Source: Halobacterium zhouii
GTDB lineage: Archaea > Halobacteriota > Halobacteria > Halobacteriales > Halobacteriaceae
Assembly (NCBI RefSeq): GCF_021249405.1
Contig: NZ_CP089593.1
Coordinates: forward strand, 2,418,001 to 2,482,000
Direction: 5' to 3'
DNA: 64,000 nt
The notes below the pieces were generated by a model, which was given only the letters and a program-made list of their open reading frames with translations, was not told the origin of the DNA and did no database searches. Position 1 is the stretch's first letter. Each line of letters starts with the position of its first letter. Positions 7,976 to 16,564 of the stretch are shown one piece after another. The position numbers and the translations under genes were made by a program.

Positions 7976-8898
7976 CAGGCGGTCACCTCCACCTGCGTGG
8001 CTGCCTTCGTCTCCAGCCAGTCGGCGACTGCCGCTGGGACGTCCACGTCGGTCGCCTCGTCGAGTGCCTTGAACTCGACCGTGTGGTTGACCTCGTGGAC
8101 GGTGTACCCGTCTCCCGTCTCCATCAGGTCGATGCCGAGTAGCCCGCCGCCAACGGCGTCACTCGCCGCCGCGACGAGGTCGGCCACCTCGTCGTCGATC
8201 CCGAACGCCGCCGTCTCGCTGCCCTTCGCGGCGTTCGTGAGCCAGTGGTCGCCCGAGCGCGTCATCGCCGCGACGGGTTCGCCGTCGACGGCGACCACGC
8301 GGATGTCGCGGTCGGGTTTCGGGACGAACTCCTGGACGTAGAAGACGCTGTGCTCGTAGTGGCCGAGCGTCGCCTTGTGCTCCAGAATGGCTTCGGCGGC
8401 GCTCTTCGACTCGATTTTCGCCATGAGGCGGCCCCAGGAGCCGACGACTGGCTTCAGGACGCAGGGGTAGCCGTAGGACTCGATGGCGTCGAGCGCGCTG
8501 TCGGTGGTGAACGCGACGGTGGTGTCCGGCGTGGGGACGCCGGCGTCAGCGAGCGCGAGGCTCGTCTTCGCCTTGTCCGCACAGACCGCGGCCGTCTCGG
8601 CGCTGTTCACCACGGGAACACCGCCGGACTCGCTTCGCTCGTCCGACGAGCCCGCGGTCACTTCGCTCCCGCGGATGTCGTACGACTCGCAGAAGCGCGT
8701 GAGGTAGACGCTCCTGCTCGTGGCCAGACAGCGGTCGACGACGACGTCGCAGTCCGCGAGTGGCGCGTCGGTGTCGTCGAGCCCGAAGCCGTGGTCGCGC
8801 ACGTCCACTTTCGTCACGTCGTGGCCGCGCTCGCGCAGTTCGTCCAGGAGGAGCTTCTCGTCCTTCCGGATGCGCGAGTAGAGGATGCCCACCTGCAA
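7975..8898 (-). CDS. argX: Glutamate--LysW ligase (ATP-grasp)
   Basis: Joins the alpha-amino group of glutamate (ArgX) or aminoadipate (LysX) to the C-terminal Glu of LysW using ATP. The motifs are GILYSRIRKDEKLLLDEL at the N-terminus, LKPVVGSWGRLMAKI and EFVPKPDRDIRV in the ATP-grasp core, and HEVNHTVEF near the C-terminus. No ATG fits. A TTG at 8898, one nt after the lysW stop, gives MQVGILYSRIR, the usual family start; a GTG at 8892 is the alternative and suits the GGGGAG sequence just upstream. Between ESYDI and VPVVN sits an unusual ~17-residue insert rich in Ser, Glu and Gly. Length with the insert is 307 residues. Confidence 0.92.
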   Translation of the reverse strand: MQVGILYSRIRKDEKLLLDELRERGHDVTKVDVRDHGFGLDDTDAPLADCDVVVDRCLATSRSVYLTRFCESYDIRGSEVTAGSSDERSESGGVPVVNSAETAAVCADKAKTSLALADAGVPTPDTTVAFTTDSALDAIESYGYPCVLKPVVGSWGRLMAKIESKSAAEAILEHKATLGHYEHSVFYVQEFVPKPDRDIRVVAVDGEPVAAMTRSGDHWLTNAAKGSETAAFGIDDEVADLVAAASDAVGGGLLGIDLMETGDGYTVHEVNHTVEFKALDEATDVDVPAAVADWLETKAATQVEVTA

Positions 8899-8899
8899 C

Positions 8900-9064
8900 T
8901 TACTCCCCCCAGTCCTCCGCGAGTTCGGGGGCTCGCGCGAGAACTGGGGGTGAGACGTCCGTGACTTCCAGTTCGGTCCCACAGGTCGCACAGTCGACGA
9001 TTTCGCCAACTTCCGCGTCGTCGTGGAGCGTCACGTCGGCCCCACATTCGGTACACGTGGTCAT
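8900..9064 (-). CDS. lysW: LysW amino-group carrier protein
   Basis: A 54-residue acidic carrier that protects the amino group of glutamate/aminoadipate during arginine/lysine synthesis. The sequence reads MTTCTECGADVTLHDDAEVG at the start, with zinc-ribbon cysteines at 4, 7, 25 and 28. It ends in EDWGE, the hallmark LysW tail whose terminal Glu54 is the attachment site. It is the first gene of the operon and is followed one nt later by its ligase argX. A TATA-like box about 28-33 nt upstream suggests a nearly leaderless transcript. Confidence 0.95.
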   Translation of the reverse strand: MTTCTECGADVTLHDDAEVGEIVDCATCGTELEVTDVSPPVLARAPELAEDWGE

Positions 9065-9091
9065 TACACCTCCAGCTACAGAGTCACACCA

Positions 9092-9097
9092 CTTAAG
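9092..9097 (-). promoter_or_regulatory. Candidate TATA box of the lysW-argF operon
   Basis: On the minus strand the segment reads agcttaagtgg, 28-33 nt before the lysW ATG. That is the spacing of an archaeal TATA box for a transcript with almost no leader. Just upstream lie the AT-rich half-sites agttagtttaac and ggttagctt, which could be regulator sites. This is a positional inference only. Confidence 0.4.
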
Positions 9098-9308
9098 CTA
9101 ACCGAACCTGTCAAAGAAGTTAAACTAACTATGGGCGGGGCTAACGGGACGGAGACGCCCAAAACGAACGAACACCGAAACCGTTTCCATGGTAAGAGAA
9201 TTGTCTATTTGCCCTGGGAGGGGCGGTCGCGGCGGTCGGGTCGGAGCGAGACAGTCGGCGGTTCCAGCGCACCCAGTGACTGCCCCGAACGGACGAACGG
9301 TGGCGCTC

Positions 9309-10778
9309 TCAGACATACGACACCACCTCCGTCTCCAGTTTGTCCGCCGCCTCGGACAGCGTCTCGCGGCGTGCCGCGACGGCGTTCTCGTCGGCGTCGA
9401 TACCGTCGAGCACGGCAACGAGCGCGTCACCGACCGCGTCGGGCGCTGGGCCGCCCAGGGAGTCGCGTTGCGCGGCGCTCTCGACCGGGTCGAGCGCGGC
9501 CGCCACTACCTCGGGGTCTGCGAGGTCCGCCAGCGACTCGCCAGTGACGTCACGGGCGGCGGCGTCCACCGCGCCGAGGTCCGCTCCTCCATCCGTGGTG
9601 TCGCTGCGCTCCGAAGCGAGAGAAACGATCTCGTGCGCCGTGCGGAACGGCAGGCCCGCAGCGGCGAGCGCGTCGGCCACGCCCGTCGCCGTGGCGAACC
9701 CTTCACCGGCCGCCGACTCGAGCGCCTCGGCGGGCCAGTCTGCGGTCGCCACGGCGCCCGCGGCCACCGCTGCCGCGTCCGTCACCGCGTCCGCAGCGTG
9801 CCACGCGTGGGGCGTCGCGCGCTGCAGGTCGCGGTTGTAGGCGCGTGGAAGCCCCTTCAGCGTCGTCGCTAGCCCCTGGTACGCGCCGAGCGCGTCGCCC
9901 GCCGTCGCGCGCACCAGCTCCAGCGTGTCGGGGTTCTTCTTCTGGGGCATGATGGAGGACGTCGACGAGTAGTCGTCCGCGAGGTCGACGAACCCGCGGT
10001 TGGCGAACACCACGAGGTCCTCGGCCAGCCCCGAACACGTCACGGCGACCGAGGACAGCGCTGCAACCGCCTCCAGCAGGAAGTCGCGGCTCGCCGCCGC
10101 GTCCATCGAGTTCGTCACCACGTCGTCGAAGCCGAGCAGTTCGGCCGTGCGCTCGCGGTCGACGTCGAACGTCGTGCCCCCGAACGCGGCCGCGCCGAGC
10201 GGCGACTCGTTCGCGCGGTCGTACGCGTCGAGCAACCGGTCGGCGTCGCGCGCGAGCGTCCCCTCGTAGGAGAGCGCCCAGTGCGCGACGGTCGTGGGTT
10301 GTGCGGGCTGGAGGTGCGTGTATCCGGGCATCACCGTCTCCGCCTCCGCGGCGGCGACGTCGGCCAGCGCCTCGCGCAGCGAACGCACCGAGTCGAGGGC
10401 CGAAAGCAGGTCCTCGCGCAGGCGGTACCGGATACAGGTCGCCACCTCGTCGTTGCGAGAGCGCGCCGTGTGCATCTTGCCACCGACCCGTCCCACGCGC
10501 TCCACGACGGCCGTCTCGATGGCCTCGTGGACGTCCTCGCCGTCGGGCAGCGCGTCGAAGCCAGCCGCCTCGACGTCGTCCAGCGCGCCGAGGATGGTGC
10601 CGGTGTCGTCGCCGCCCACGACGCCCTGCTCCGCGAGCATCACGACGTGCGCGCGGTCGACCGCGAGGTCCGCTGCGAAGATGCGCTCGTCGTCGCTCAT
10701 CGAGGAGAGGAACGACCGCGCGGGGCCGCCGCTGAAGCGCTCGCGGCGAACCACCGTGCCGTCGTCCTCTCCGCTCAT
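9309..10778 (-). CDS. argH: Argininosuccinate lyase
   Basis: Splits argininosuccinate into arginine and fumarate, the last step of arginine synthesis. The 489-residue product belongs to the fumarase/aspartase superfamily. It shows GGKMHTARSRNDEVAT, MPGYTHLQPAQPTTVAHW and the superfamily signature SSIMPQKKNPDTLE containing the catalytic serine loop. The ATG at 10778 overlaps the argG stop by 4 nt, so the two final enzymes are co-translated. A 244-nt gap separates it from lysW downstream, where a new promoter probably lies. Confidence 0.96.
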   Translation of the reverse strand: MSGEDDGTVVRRERFSGGPARSFLSSMSDDERIFAADLAVDRAHVVMLAEQGVVGGDDTGTILGALDDVEAAGFDALPDGEDVHEAIETAVVERVGRVGGKMHTARSRNDEVATCIRYRLREDLLSALDSVRSLREALADVAAAEAETVMPGYTHLQPAQPTTVAHWALSYEGTLARDADRLLDAYDRANESPLGAAAFGGTTFDVDRERTAELLGFDDVVTNSMDAAASRDFLLEAVAALSSVAVTCSGLAEDLVVFANRGFVDLADDYSSTSSIMPQKKNPDTLELVRATAGDALGAYQGLATTLKGLPRAYNRDLQRATPHAWHAADAVTDAAAVAAGAVATADWPAEALESAAGEGFATATGVADALAAAGLPFRTAHEIVSLASERSDTTDGGADLGAVDAAARDVTGESLADLADPEVVAAALDPVESAAQRDSLGGPAPDAVGDALVAVLDGIDADENAVAARRETLSEAADKLETEVVSYV

Positions 10779-12052
10779 TCCGCGTCCTCCTCCGTGCTCG
10801 TCTCAGTAGCGCCGTCGCTGCCCGCGTCTACGGCGTCGACGGTGGTCGTGTTCCCGCCGTCGGGCGCGAGTTCGGGCTTCGAGGCGTTCGCGAGACGCGA
10901 CTGGAAGCCGTGGTACTTCGCCACGCCCGTCGCGTCCTCCTGCTCGATGCCCGCCACCGTCTCCGTGTCGAAGGATGCGGCGTCGGCGGAGTAGACGGCG
11001 TGCTCGCTCTCGCGGGCCACGGGGCGGGCCTGTCCGCCCTCGAACTTCACTGTCACCGTCCCCGTCACCGTCTGCTGGGTCTCCTCGACGAACGAGTCGA
11101 GGGCCGCGACGAGCGGGTGGTCGGCGAGTCCCTCGTAGGCCTTCTGGGCCCACTGCTGGTCAACCTGCTGTTTGAAGTCGCGTTCGTCCTTCGTCAGGAC
11201 GAGCCCTTCGAGGGCCTCGTGGGCCGCGAGCAGCGTCGTCGCCGCGGGGTGCTCGTAGTTCTCGCGCACCTTCAGCCCGAGCATGCGGTCTTCCATCAGG
11301 TCGGTGCGCCCCACGCCGTAGCTCCCGGCGAGGTCGTTCAGGTACTCGACGAGGTGGACCGGCTCCATCTCCTCGCCGTCGACGGAGACGGGAACGCCCT
11401 GTTCGAAACCGACGTCGACGGTTTCGGTCTCCCCCGACGGGGCGTCGGTCCAGTCGTAGATGTCCTCACTCGGCTGGTAGCCGGGGTCCTCCAGGTCGCC
11501 GCCCTCCACGGAGCGACTCCAGAGGTTCGTGTCGATGCTCCACTCGCCGTCGTTGCCCGCCTCGACGGGGAGTCCCTTCTCCGCGGCGTACTCGATCTCC
11601 CACTCACGGGTCAGCCCGAGTTCGCGAACGGGTGCGAGCACGTCGAGGTCGCTCGCGCGCCACACCGCCTCGAAGCGCAACTGGTCGTTGCCCTTCCCGG
11701 TGCAGCCGTGTGCGAGCGCCGCACAGCCCTGTTCCTCGGCGACCTCCAGAATCGCCTCCGCGATTACGGGGCGCGCGAGCGCGGTCCCCAGGGGGTAGCC
11801 CTGGTACGTCGCGTTCGCCTGCACCGCGTCGAAGCAGCGCTCCGCGAACTCCGCCTTCGCGTCCACGACGTAATGCTCGACGCCGAGCGCGGCCGCCGTC
11901 TCGTGGGCGTCGGCGAACTCGGCCTCTGGCTGGCCGACGTCGACCGTGACACCGACGACGTCGTCGTAGCCGTACTCTTCTTTCAGCAGCGGTACGCAGA
12001 CTGTCGTGTCGAGCCCGCCCGAGAAGGCGAGCGCGACGGTTCCTCCTGTCAT
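10775..12052 (-). CDS. argG: Argininosuccinate synthase
   Basis: Condenses citrulline and aspartate with ATP to give argininosuccinate. The 425-residue product opens with VALAFSGGLDTTVCVPLL (PP-loop ATP-pyrophosphatase motif SGGLDT) and contains HGCTGKGNDQLRFE, both diagnostic. The last ~25 residues (DGGNTTTVDAVDAGSDGATE and on) form an acidic Thr/Asp-rich tail beyond the normal family end. Start: ATG at 12052, with a possible TATA-like ctttcaag on the minus strand about 25 nt upstream. It heads a two-gene unit with argH. Confidence 0.96.
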   Translation of the reverse strand: MTGGTVALAFSGGLDTTVCVPLLKEEYGYDDVVGVTVDVGQPEAEFADAHETAAALGVEHYVVDAKAEFAERCFDAVQANATYQGYPLGTALARPVIAEAILEVAEEQGCAALAHGCTGKGNDQLRFEAVWRASDLDVLAPVRELGLTREWEIEYAAEKGLPVEAGNDGEWSIDTNLWSRSVEGGDLEDPGYQPSEDIYDWTDAPSGETETVDVGFEQGVPVSVDGEEMEPVHLVEYLNDLAGSYGVGRTDLMEDRMLGLKVRENYEHPAATTLLAAHEALEGLVLTKDERDFKQQVDQQWAQKAYEGLADHPLVAALDSFVEETQQTVTGTVTVKFEGGQARPVARESEHAVYSADAASFDTETVAGIEQEDATGVAKYHGFQSRLANASKPELAPDGGNTTTVDAVDAGSDGATETSTEEDAE

Positions 12053-12315
12053 GTGTTGTGATTGCCGCGACGCTTGAAAGCCGACACAGCCGACCGAAAA
12101 CGAGGGAGTAGGTAGTGTGGGGTCTAGGCGGACCCCGGTCGTCGCGGCGTTCGGAGGAGAGCCGCTGCGCTGGTGGACGGCGAACCCACGGCGAGCGCGA
12201 GCGACTGCATCGTTACTACCACAACCCTCCCACGACGCCTTAAGAGTTGCTCATCGCCCGAGGATTGTCACGAGCGGCCCGAACGCTCATGTCGGTGGTG
12301 TGGCTACGACCGACC

Positions 12316-12504
12316 ATGTCACGAGGCAACCTAGACGTCGACGACCTGCTCAAGATCGTCCTCGTTCTGGTCATCATCTGGCTCGCACTCGAGGTGCTGG
12401 AGGCCATCGTCGGCACGCTCGCCGGCATCCTGCACCTCGCGACGCCAGTCGTCGGACTCGTCGTGCTCGCACTGCTCGTTCTCTGGCTGCTCGACCGCAT
12501 CTGA
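12316..12504 (+). CDS. Small membrane protein (62 aa), halobacterial type
   Basis: MSRGNLDVDDLLKIVLVL begins a short acidic head that leads straight into two hydrophobic helices (LVIIWLALEVLEAIVGTLAG and VVGLVVLALLVLWLL), with a short RI end. Topology suggests a two-TM hairpin. It resembles a small haloarchaeal family (I believe DUF7554, not verified) of unknown function. It lies just upstream of the 2H phosphoesterase-like gene on the same strand, 28 nt apart, so they may be co-transcribed. Confidence 0.65.
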   Translation: MSRGNLDVDDLLKIVLVLVIIWLALEVLEAIVGTLAGILHLATPVVGLVVLALLVLWLLDRI

Positions 12505-12532
12505 TTTGGCGCTCGCGCCCCGAACACGGGGC

Positions 12533-13063
12533 GTGTACAGCGTGAACGTCCCGGTGCCGCCGGCCGTCCACGACGTCGCAGACGACCTGCGGCCCGCGCT
12601 CACGGGGTTCGACCGGGTGCGAGAGCGCGGTCAGCGCACGCTCCTCGTCAAGCGCGTGCCCGCCGAGAACCGCCGCGAACTCCGCGACGACTGGCGGACC
12701 GCCAAGCGCGCACTCGAGGGCGCGCCGGCGTTCGAAGCCCGCATTGCGGGCATCGACACGTTCGACGACCCGCCCGCCGGCACCAGCAGCCCTGTCGCCT
12801 ACCTCGCCGTCGAGAGCCCCGGCATCCACGACGTCCACGCGCGACTCTGCTCGGTGTTCGACCCCGTAGAGCAACTCGAAGGCGGTGACGACTACGATCC
12901 CCACGTCACCCTCGGCCGGGGCGCCGACGGCCTCCGCGGCCGCCGCGCCATCGCCGACCTCCTCGAGCGCGACGTCGACCCCGTGACGTGGACGGTCACC
13001 GAACTCGAGTTGTACGACGCGAACCACTACGAACCAGTCGACGCCATCTCGCTCCCGGCGTAG
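12533..13063 (+). CDS. 2H phosphoesterase / 2'-5' RNA ligase-like protein
   Basis: A 176-residue protein of the LigT-like 2H superfamily, whose members act on 2',3'-cyclic phosphates or 2'-5' linkages in RNA. The GTG at 12533 gives MYSVNVPVPPAV, the typical haloarchaeal family start; longer in-frame TTG starts overlap the preceding gene's stop. The C-terminal H-x-T motif is clear (YDPHVTLGRG). At the expected first motif the sequence is RERGQRTLLVKRV, with no histidine. Catalysis may therefore be lost or altered. Paralogous ThpR at 32184-32756 has both histidines. Confidence 0.75.
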   Translation: MYSVNVPVPPAVHDVADDLRPALTGFDRVRERGQRTLLVKRVPAENRRELRDDWRTAKRALEGAPAFEARIAGIDTFDDPPAGTSSPVAYLAVESPGIHDVHARLCSVFDPVEQLEGGDDYDPHVTLGRGADGLRGRRAIADLLERDVDPVTWTVTELELYDANHYEPVDAISLPA

Positions 13064-13084
13064 TCCGAACGGCACACGCCCCAC

Positions 13085-15319
13085 TCAGGGCTGTGGCGGG
13101 TCGCCGTCGTAGGCGTCCTGGTCGGTGTAGAAGTTCAGCGTCGCGAACCGCAGTTTCTTCGGGTCGATGTCCACGAGTTCGCTGCGCTCCTCCGGCGGGA
13201 ACGTCGGATTCACGCTGAACTTGCGCATCTCCTGGCGGCTCTGTTTCGTGTACCGGCGGTCGACCAGCATCCGCACACCGAAGTCCTCGGGCGACCGGAG
13301 CACGCGCCCGATGGCCTGCCGGGTCTTGCGCACGGTCGGAATCTCCACGGCGTACCGCCACCCTGCGTCGTTGCCGTCCCGCGCCCCTCGGCCGCCGCCG
13401 CGGTCGCCCTCCCGGTCGCCGAACGCCCGGGCGTACGCGTCCTGGACGGCCTCCGCTCGCGCGTCGAGATGTGGGTACGGCACGCCGACGACGGCCACCG
13501 TGCGCGCGTCGTCACCGTCGAAGCTCACGCCCTCCGCGAGCGTCCCCCACAGCGACGTGAACAGCACGCCGTTCTCGTCGGCGGTGAACTCCTGCCGGAG
13601 GTCCTCGGCGGCCTCCCCGGGTTCGTCGAGGTAGCGCGTCGCCCCGACGTCGTCGAGCAACGCGTGGTAGCGTTCGGCCTCCGAGTAACTCGGGAAGAAA
13701 AACAAGCAGTTCCCGGGCGTGAACTCGACGGCGTCCCGGAGCGCCCCGGCGACCTCCTGCTGGACGGCCTCGTCGCTCCGGTTCGACGAGAACAGCGGTT
13801 CCGTGTCCACCGCGAACGTGCGCCGGTTCTCCTCGGGGAACTGCAGGCCGTACGCCATCGTCACCGGGTCGTCCAGACCGAGCACGTCGCTGACCACGTC
13901 GAACGGCCGGAGCGTCGCGGACATCAGCACGCTCGCGTGCACCGAGTCGAACAGTTCGGTCGTCACCTCGCGGGGGATGCAGGTGTACAACTCGGCGCGA
14001 CCGTACACCTCCTCGGTGCCCTCGTCACGGCGCACCGCCGCGGTCGGATACTGGCCGAGCTCGCCGCTCTCGTTCACGTACCCTTCCACGAACTCGGCGG
14101 CCTGGAGGACGTGGCACTCCTGGCGCGTCGTCGTCTCGCCGTTCCGGTACGCCTCGTCGTACTCCTCGTCCAGGTGCTCGCCGAGCGCGAGCGCGTCGTC
14201 CAGGTCGGGGTCGATGCCCGGCCCCGTGTACGCCTGGAGGAACGCCAGCGTGAGGTCGTCGCGCCGGTCGTCGTTGGCTACCGGCACGTCCTCCCAGTTC
14301 GACCCGACCTCGGACTTCGCCCGCGGCGGGCCGCTCCCGCCGAAGCCGAACGCGTCCTCGTACGTCTCGGTGAGCGCGTCCCGGAACGCGGAGACGACGT
14401 TCTCCGCGGCGCCCGCTCGGTCGTCGTCCACGTCCTCCAGTTCCGCGAGCGCGCTGTCCAGCGTGTTCTCCGTGAGCTCCTTCGAGGCGTGGTCGCGGGC
14501 CGCGTCCTCGACGTTGTGCGCCTCGTCGAACACCACGACGACGTCCTCCGGGTCGCGGCCCAACCACCGGAAGAACTGCGCCCGGATGCCGGGGTCGAGC
14601 AGGTGGTGATAGTTACACACCGCGAGGTCGACGCCCTCGATACCTTCCTTCAGGAGTTCGTAGCCACACAGGTTCCGCTCGTGGGCGTAGTCGTAGATGT
14701 CCTCGGGCGTCCGCACGCCGTCGTACAGCCACTGGTAGAAATCGTCGTTGTCGCCTGCGAGGTTCTCGTAGTAGCGCTCGCAGACGTTCCCCTCCTGAAG
14801 GTCCTCGAGGTCCGCTTCCACCGCCTCGAGTTCGTCCATCACCGCCTGCCGGGCTTCCACTGCTTCGTCGTCGCCGTCCTGTGCCTCTTCTAAGAGCGCC
14901 TCCTGGCGTTCTTCGAGTTCGCGCTTGTCGCGCTCGACGTCCACGAGTTCCCGGGTGTTGTCCCGGAGCACCTGGCACTCCTCGTAGTCCACGTCGATGT
15001 GGCACATCGACCCCTTCCCCTTGAACACGACCGCGCGTATCGGCTCGCCGTCGTGTATCTCGCGGGCCTCGCGGACGAACTGGCGCATCTGCTGGTGGAC
15101 GTTCGTCGTGATGACCACCGTCTTGTTCGTCTCGCGGGCGTGGTCGAGCGCGGGCGCGAGTGCCGCGAGCGTCTTCCCCGTCCCGCAGGCGCCCTCGAAC
15201 AGCACGTCGGTGCCGGTATCGAGGGCGTCCCGGATCTCGTCCATCGCCTCTCGCTGGTTGTCGTACGGCGAGGGCTTCGGGAAGAACCGAAGATAGTCGG
15301 GGGAGTCGCTCGCTGCCAC
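13085..15319 (-). CDS. XPD/Rad3-like Fe-S DNA helicase
   Basis: A 744-residue superfamily-2 helicase related to XPD/DinG, probably for DNA repair. Walker A is GACGTGKT (residues 43-50) and Walker B is VVFDEAHNVED (near 264). Motif VI reads RQAIGRVLRSPEDFGV. Four cysteines at about 105, 114, 177 and 216 (SMCHIDVDYEEC, NVCERYY, NLCGYELL) sit where XPD helicases bind a 4Fe-4S cluster. A charged coiled-coil-like insert (about 117-175) lies between the second and third. GTG at 15319 gives MAASDSPDYLRFFPKPSPYD, the normal family start; the frame is open further upstream but that extension is Arg-rich shadow sequence. Confidence 0.88.
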   Translation of the reverse strand: MAASDSPDYLRFFPKPSPYDNQREAMDEIRDALDTGTDVLFEGACGTGKTLAALAPALDHARETNKTVVITTNVHQQMRQFVREAREIHDGEPIRAVVFKGKGSMCHIDVDYEECQVLRDNTRELVDVERDKRELEERQEALLEEAQDGDDEAVEARQAVMDELEAVEADLEDLQEGNVCERYYENLAGDNDDFYQWLYDGVRTPEDIYDYAHERNLCGYELLKEGIEGVDLAVCNYHHLLDPGIRAQFFRWLGRDPEDVVVVFDEAHNVEDAARDHASKELTENTLDSALAELEDVDDDRAGAAENVVSAFRDALTETYEDAFGFGGSGPPRAKSEVGSNWEDVPVANDDRRDDLTLAFLQAYTGPGIDPDLDDALALGEHLDEEYDEAYRNGETTTRQECHVLQAAEFVEGYVNESGELGQYPTAAVRRDEGTEEVYGRAELYTCIPREVTTELFDSVHASVLMSATLRPFDVVSDVLGLDDPVTMAYGLQFPEENRRTFAVDTEPLFSSNRSDEAVQQEVAGALRDAVEFTPGNCLFFFPSYSEAERYHALLDDVGATRYLDEPGEAAEDLRQEFTADENGVLFTSLWGTLAEGVSFDGDDARTVAVVGVPYPHLDARAEAVQDAYARAFGDREGDRGGGRGARDGNDAGWRYAVEIPTVRKTRQAIGRVLRSPEDFGVRMLVDRRYTKQSRQEMRKFSVNPTFPPEERSELVDIDPKKLRFATLNFYTDQDAYDGDPPQP

Positions 15320-15359
15320 GATGGGCGGCAGTTGGTCGCCACGCCGTAAAAATCTGGGC

Positions 15360-16391
15360 CTACGCGCCCCCACCTGACGGCGGGCCATCGCCGCCTGACG
15401 GCGACGGGCCGCCGCTGCCCGACGCCGACGACTCACCGTCGCCCGCCGGGCCGTTCTGGGGTTCGACGTACGCCTTCTTGACGTCCGAGTTCGTCTCCTT
15501 CAACGCGGCGACGATGTCGGCGATCTTCCCCTCCAGTTCCTCGGTCTCGAGGTCCTGCTCGAACTCCACGTCGGCCGTTACGAGCACTTGCCTCGGTCCG
15601 AAGTAGACGGAGCGGAACTCGACGAGCGAGTCGACGCCCTCCCAGTTGCGGACGACTTCCCGCAACTGGTTCTCGTCGGTCTTCGAGATGCTCTCGCCGA
15701 GCAGGAGGCGCTTGTTCTCCAGCGCGAGCGCTACCGCGAACACCATCAACAGCAGGCCGATGAGGAGCGCGGCCGCCGCGTCGTACACCGGGTTGCCGGT
15801 TTGCTGGGTGAGGAAGATGCCGACGAGCGCGAGCACCAGCCCTGCCAGCGCGACCGTGTCCTCGGTGAGCGCCGTGAGCGTCGTGGTGTCGCTCGTACGC
15901 CGGAACGCTTCTCGCAACCCGCTCCAGTCGTTCTCCTTGATCTGGCTCTGCATCTCCTTGTAGGCCTTCGTGAACGCGTAGGATTCGAAGGCAACCGCAC
16001 TGAGTAGTACGGCGTAGTTCACCCAGACGCCGGGGAACGTGAACCCGAACCGCGACACCGTCGTCGTTACCGCGCCGCCGTGGTGCGTGAGCGCGTTGTA
16101 GCCGTGTTTCGCGGACTCCCACCCCGCGATGCCGAACAGCATCACGCTCACGAGAAACGAGTAGAAGAACTGCGCTTTCCCGTAGCCGAACGGGTGCGAG
16201 CGTGTCGCCTCTCGTTCGCCGTACCGCAGCCCAATGAGCAGGAACACCTGATTGCCGGTGTCCGAGATGGAGTGGTACACCTCGGAGAGCATCGCGGGAC
16301 TCCCGGTCACGAGAAAGCCCAGGAACTTCAGCACCGCGATGGCGCCGTTGGCGATCAGCGCGGCGATCACGACCGACTTGCTTCCGGCCAT
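15360..16391 (-). CDS. Cation diffusion facilitator transporter
   Basis: A 343-residue CDF-family efflux transporter for divalent metals such as Zn or Mn, located in the plasma membrane. The family features are EVYHSISDTGNQ in TM2 and SHPFGYGKAQFFYSF at the TM3 entry, with about six hydrophobic segments. A cytoplasmic C-terminal domain follows (FRSVYFGPRQVLVTADVEF). The overall pattern is closest to the ZnT9-like branch. The last ~35 residues are a Gly/Ser/Pro-rich low-complexity tail. Three tandem 22-bp repeats lie upstream, shared with the divergent phosphoesterase gene. Metal specificity cannot be assigned. Confidence 0.85.
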   Translation of the reverse strand: MAGSKSVVIAALIANGAIAVLKFLGFLVTGSPAMLSEVYHSISDTGNQVFLLIGLRYGEREATRSHPFGYGKAQFFYSFLVSVMLFGIAGWESAKHGYNALTHHGGAVTTTVSRFGFTFPGVWVNYAVLLSAVAFESYAFTKAYKEMQSQIKENDWSGLREAFRRTSDTTTLTALTEDTVALAGLVLALVGIFLTQQTGNPVYDAAAALLIGLLLMVFAVALALENKRLLLGESISKTDENQLREVVRNWEGVDSLVEFRSVYFGPRQVLVTADVEFEQDLETEELEGKIADIVAALKETNSDVKKAYVEPQNGPAGDGESSASGSGGPSPSGGDGPPSGGGA

Positions 16392-16477
16392 CACCGAACA
16401 ATTCACTCCGGTAACACAAAGGTATTCCCGCCGTCTCGGGCCGGCGGTCGCCCGCTGGGGCCGACGTAGTCTCGGCT

Positions 16478-16543
16478 CCGAGGCGGAACGGTCACCGCCC
16501 CGAGGCGGAACAGTCACCGCCCCGAGGCGGAACAATCAGGGGG
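16478..16543. repeat. Three tandem 22-bp direct repeats in a divergent intergenic region
   Basis: The core aggcggaac(g/a)gtcaccgcc recurs at 16481, 16503 and 16525, a period of 22 bp (two helical turns); the third copy diverges at its 3' side (aatcaggg). The array sits between the divergently transcribed cation transporter (starts 16391) and phosphoesterase (starts 16565). It ends about 22 nt before the phosphoesterase ATG. Position and period suit a multi-site operator, but the function is inferred. Confidence 0.7.
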
Positions 16544-16564
16544 CGGAGGCGCCTACCGACGGAC

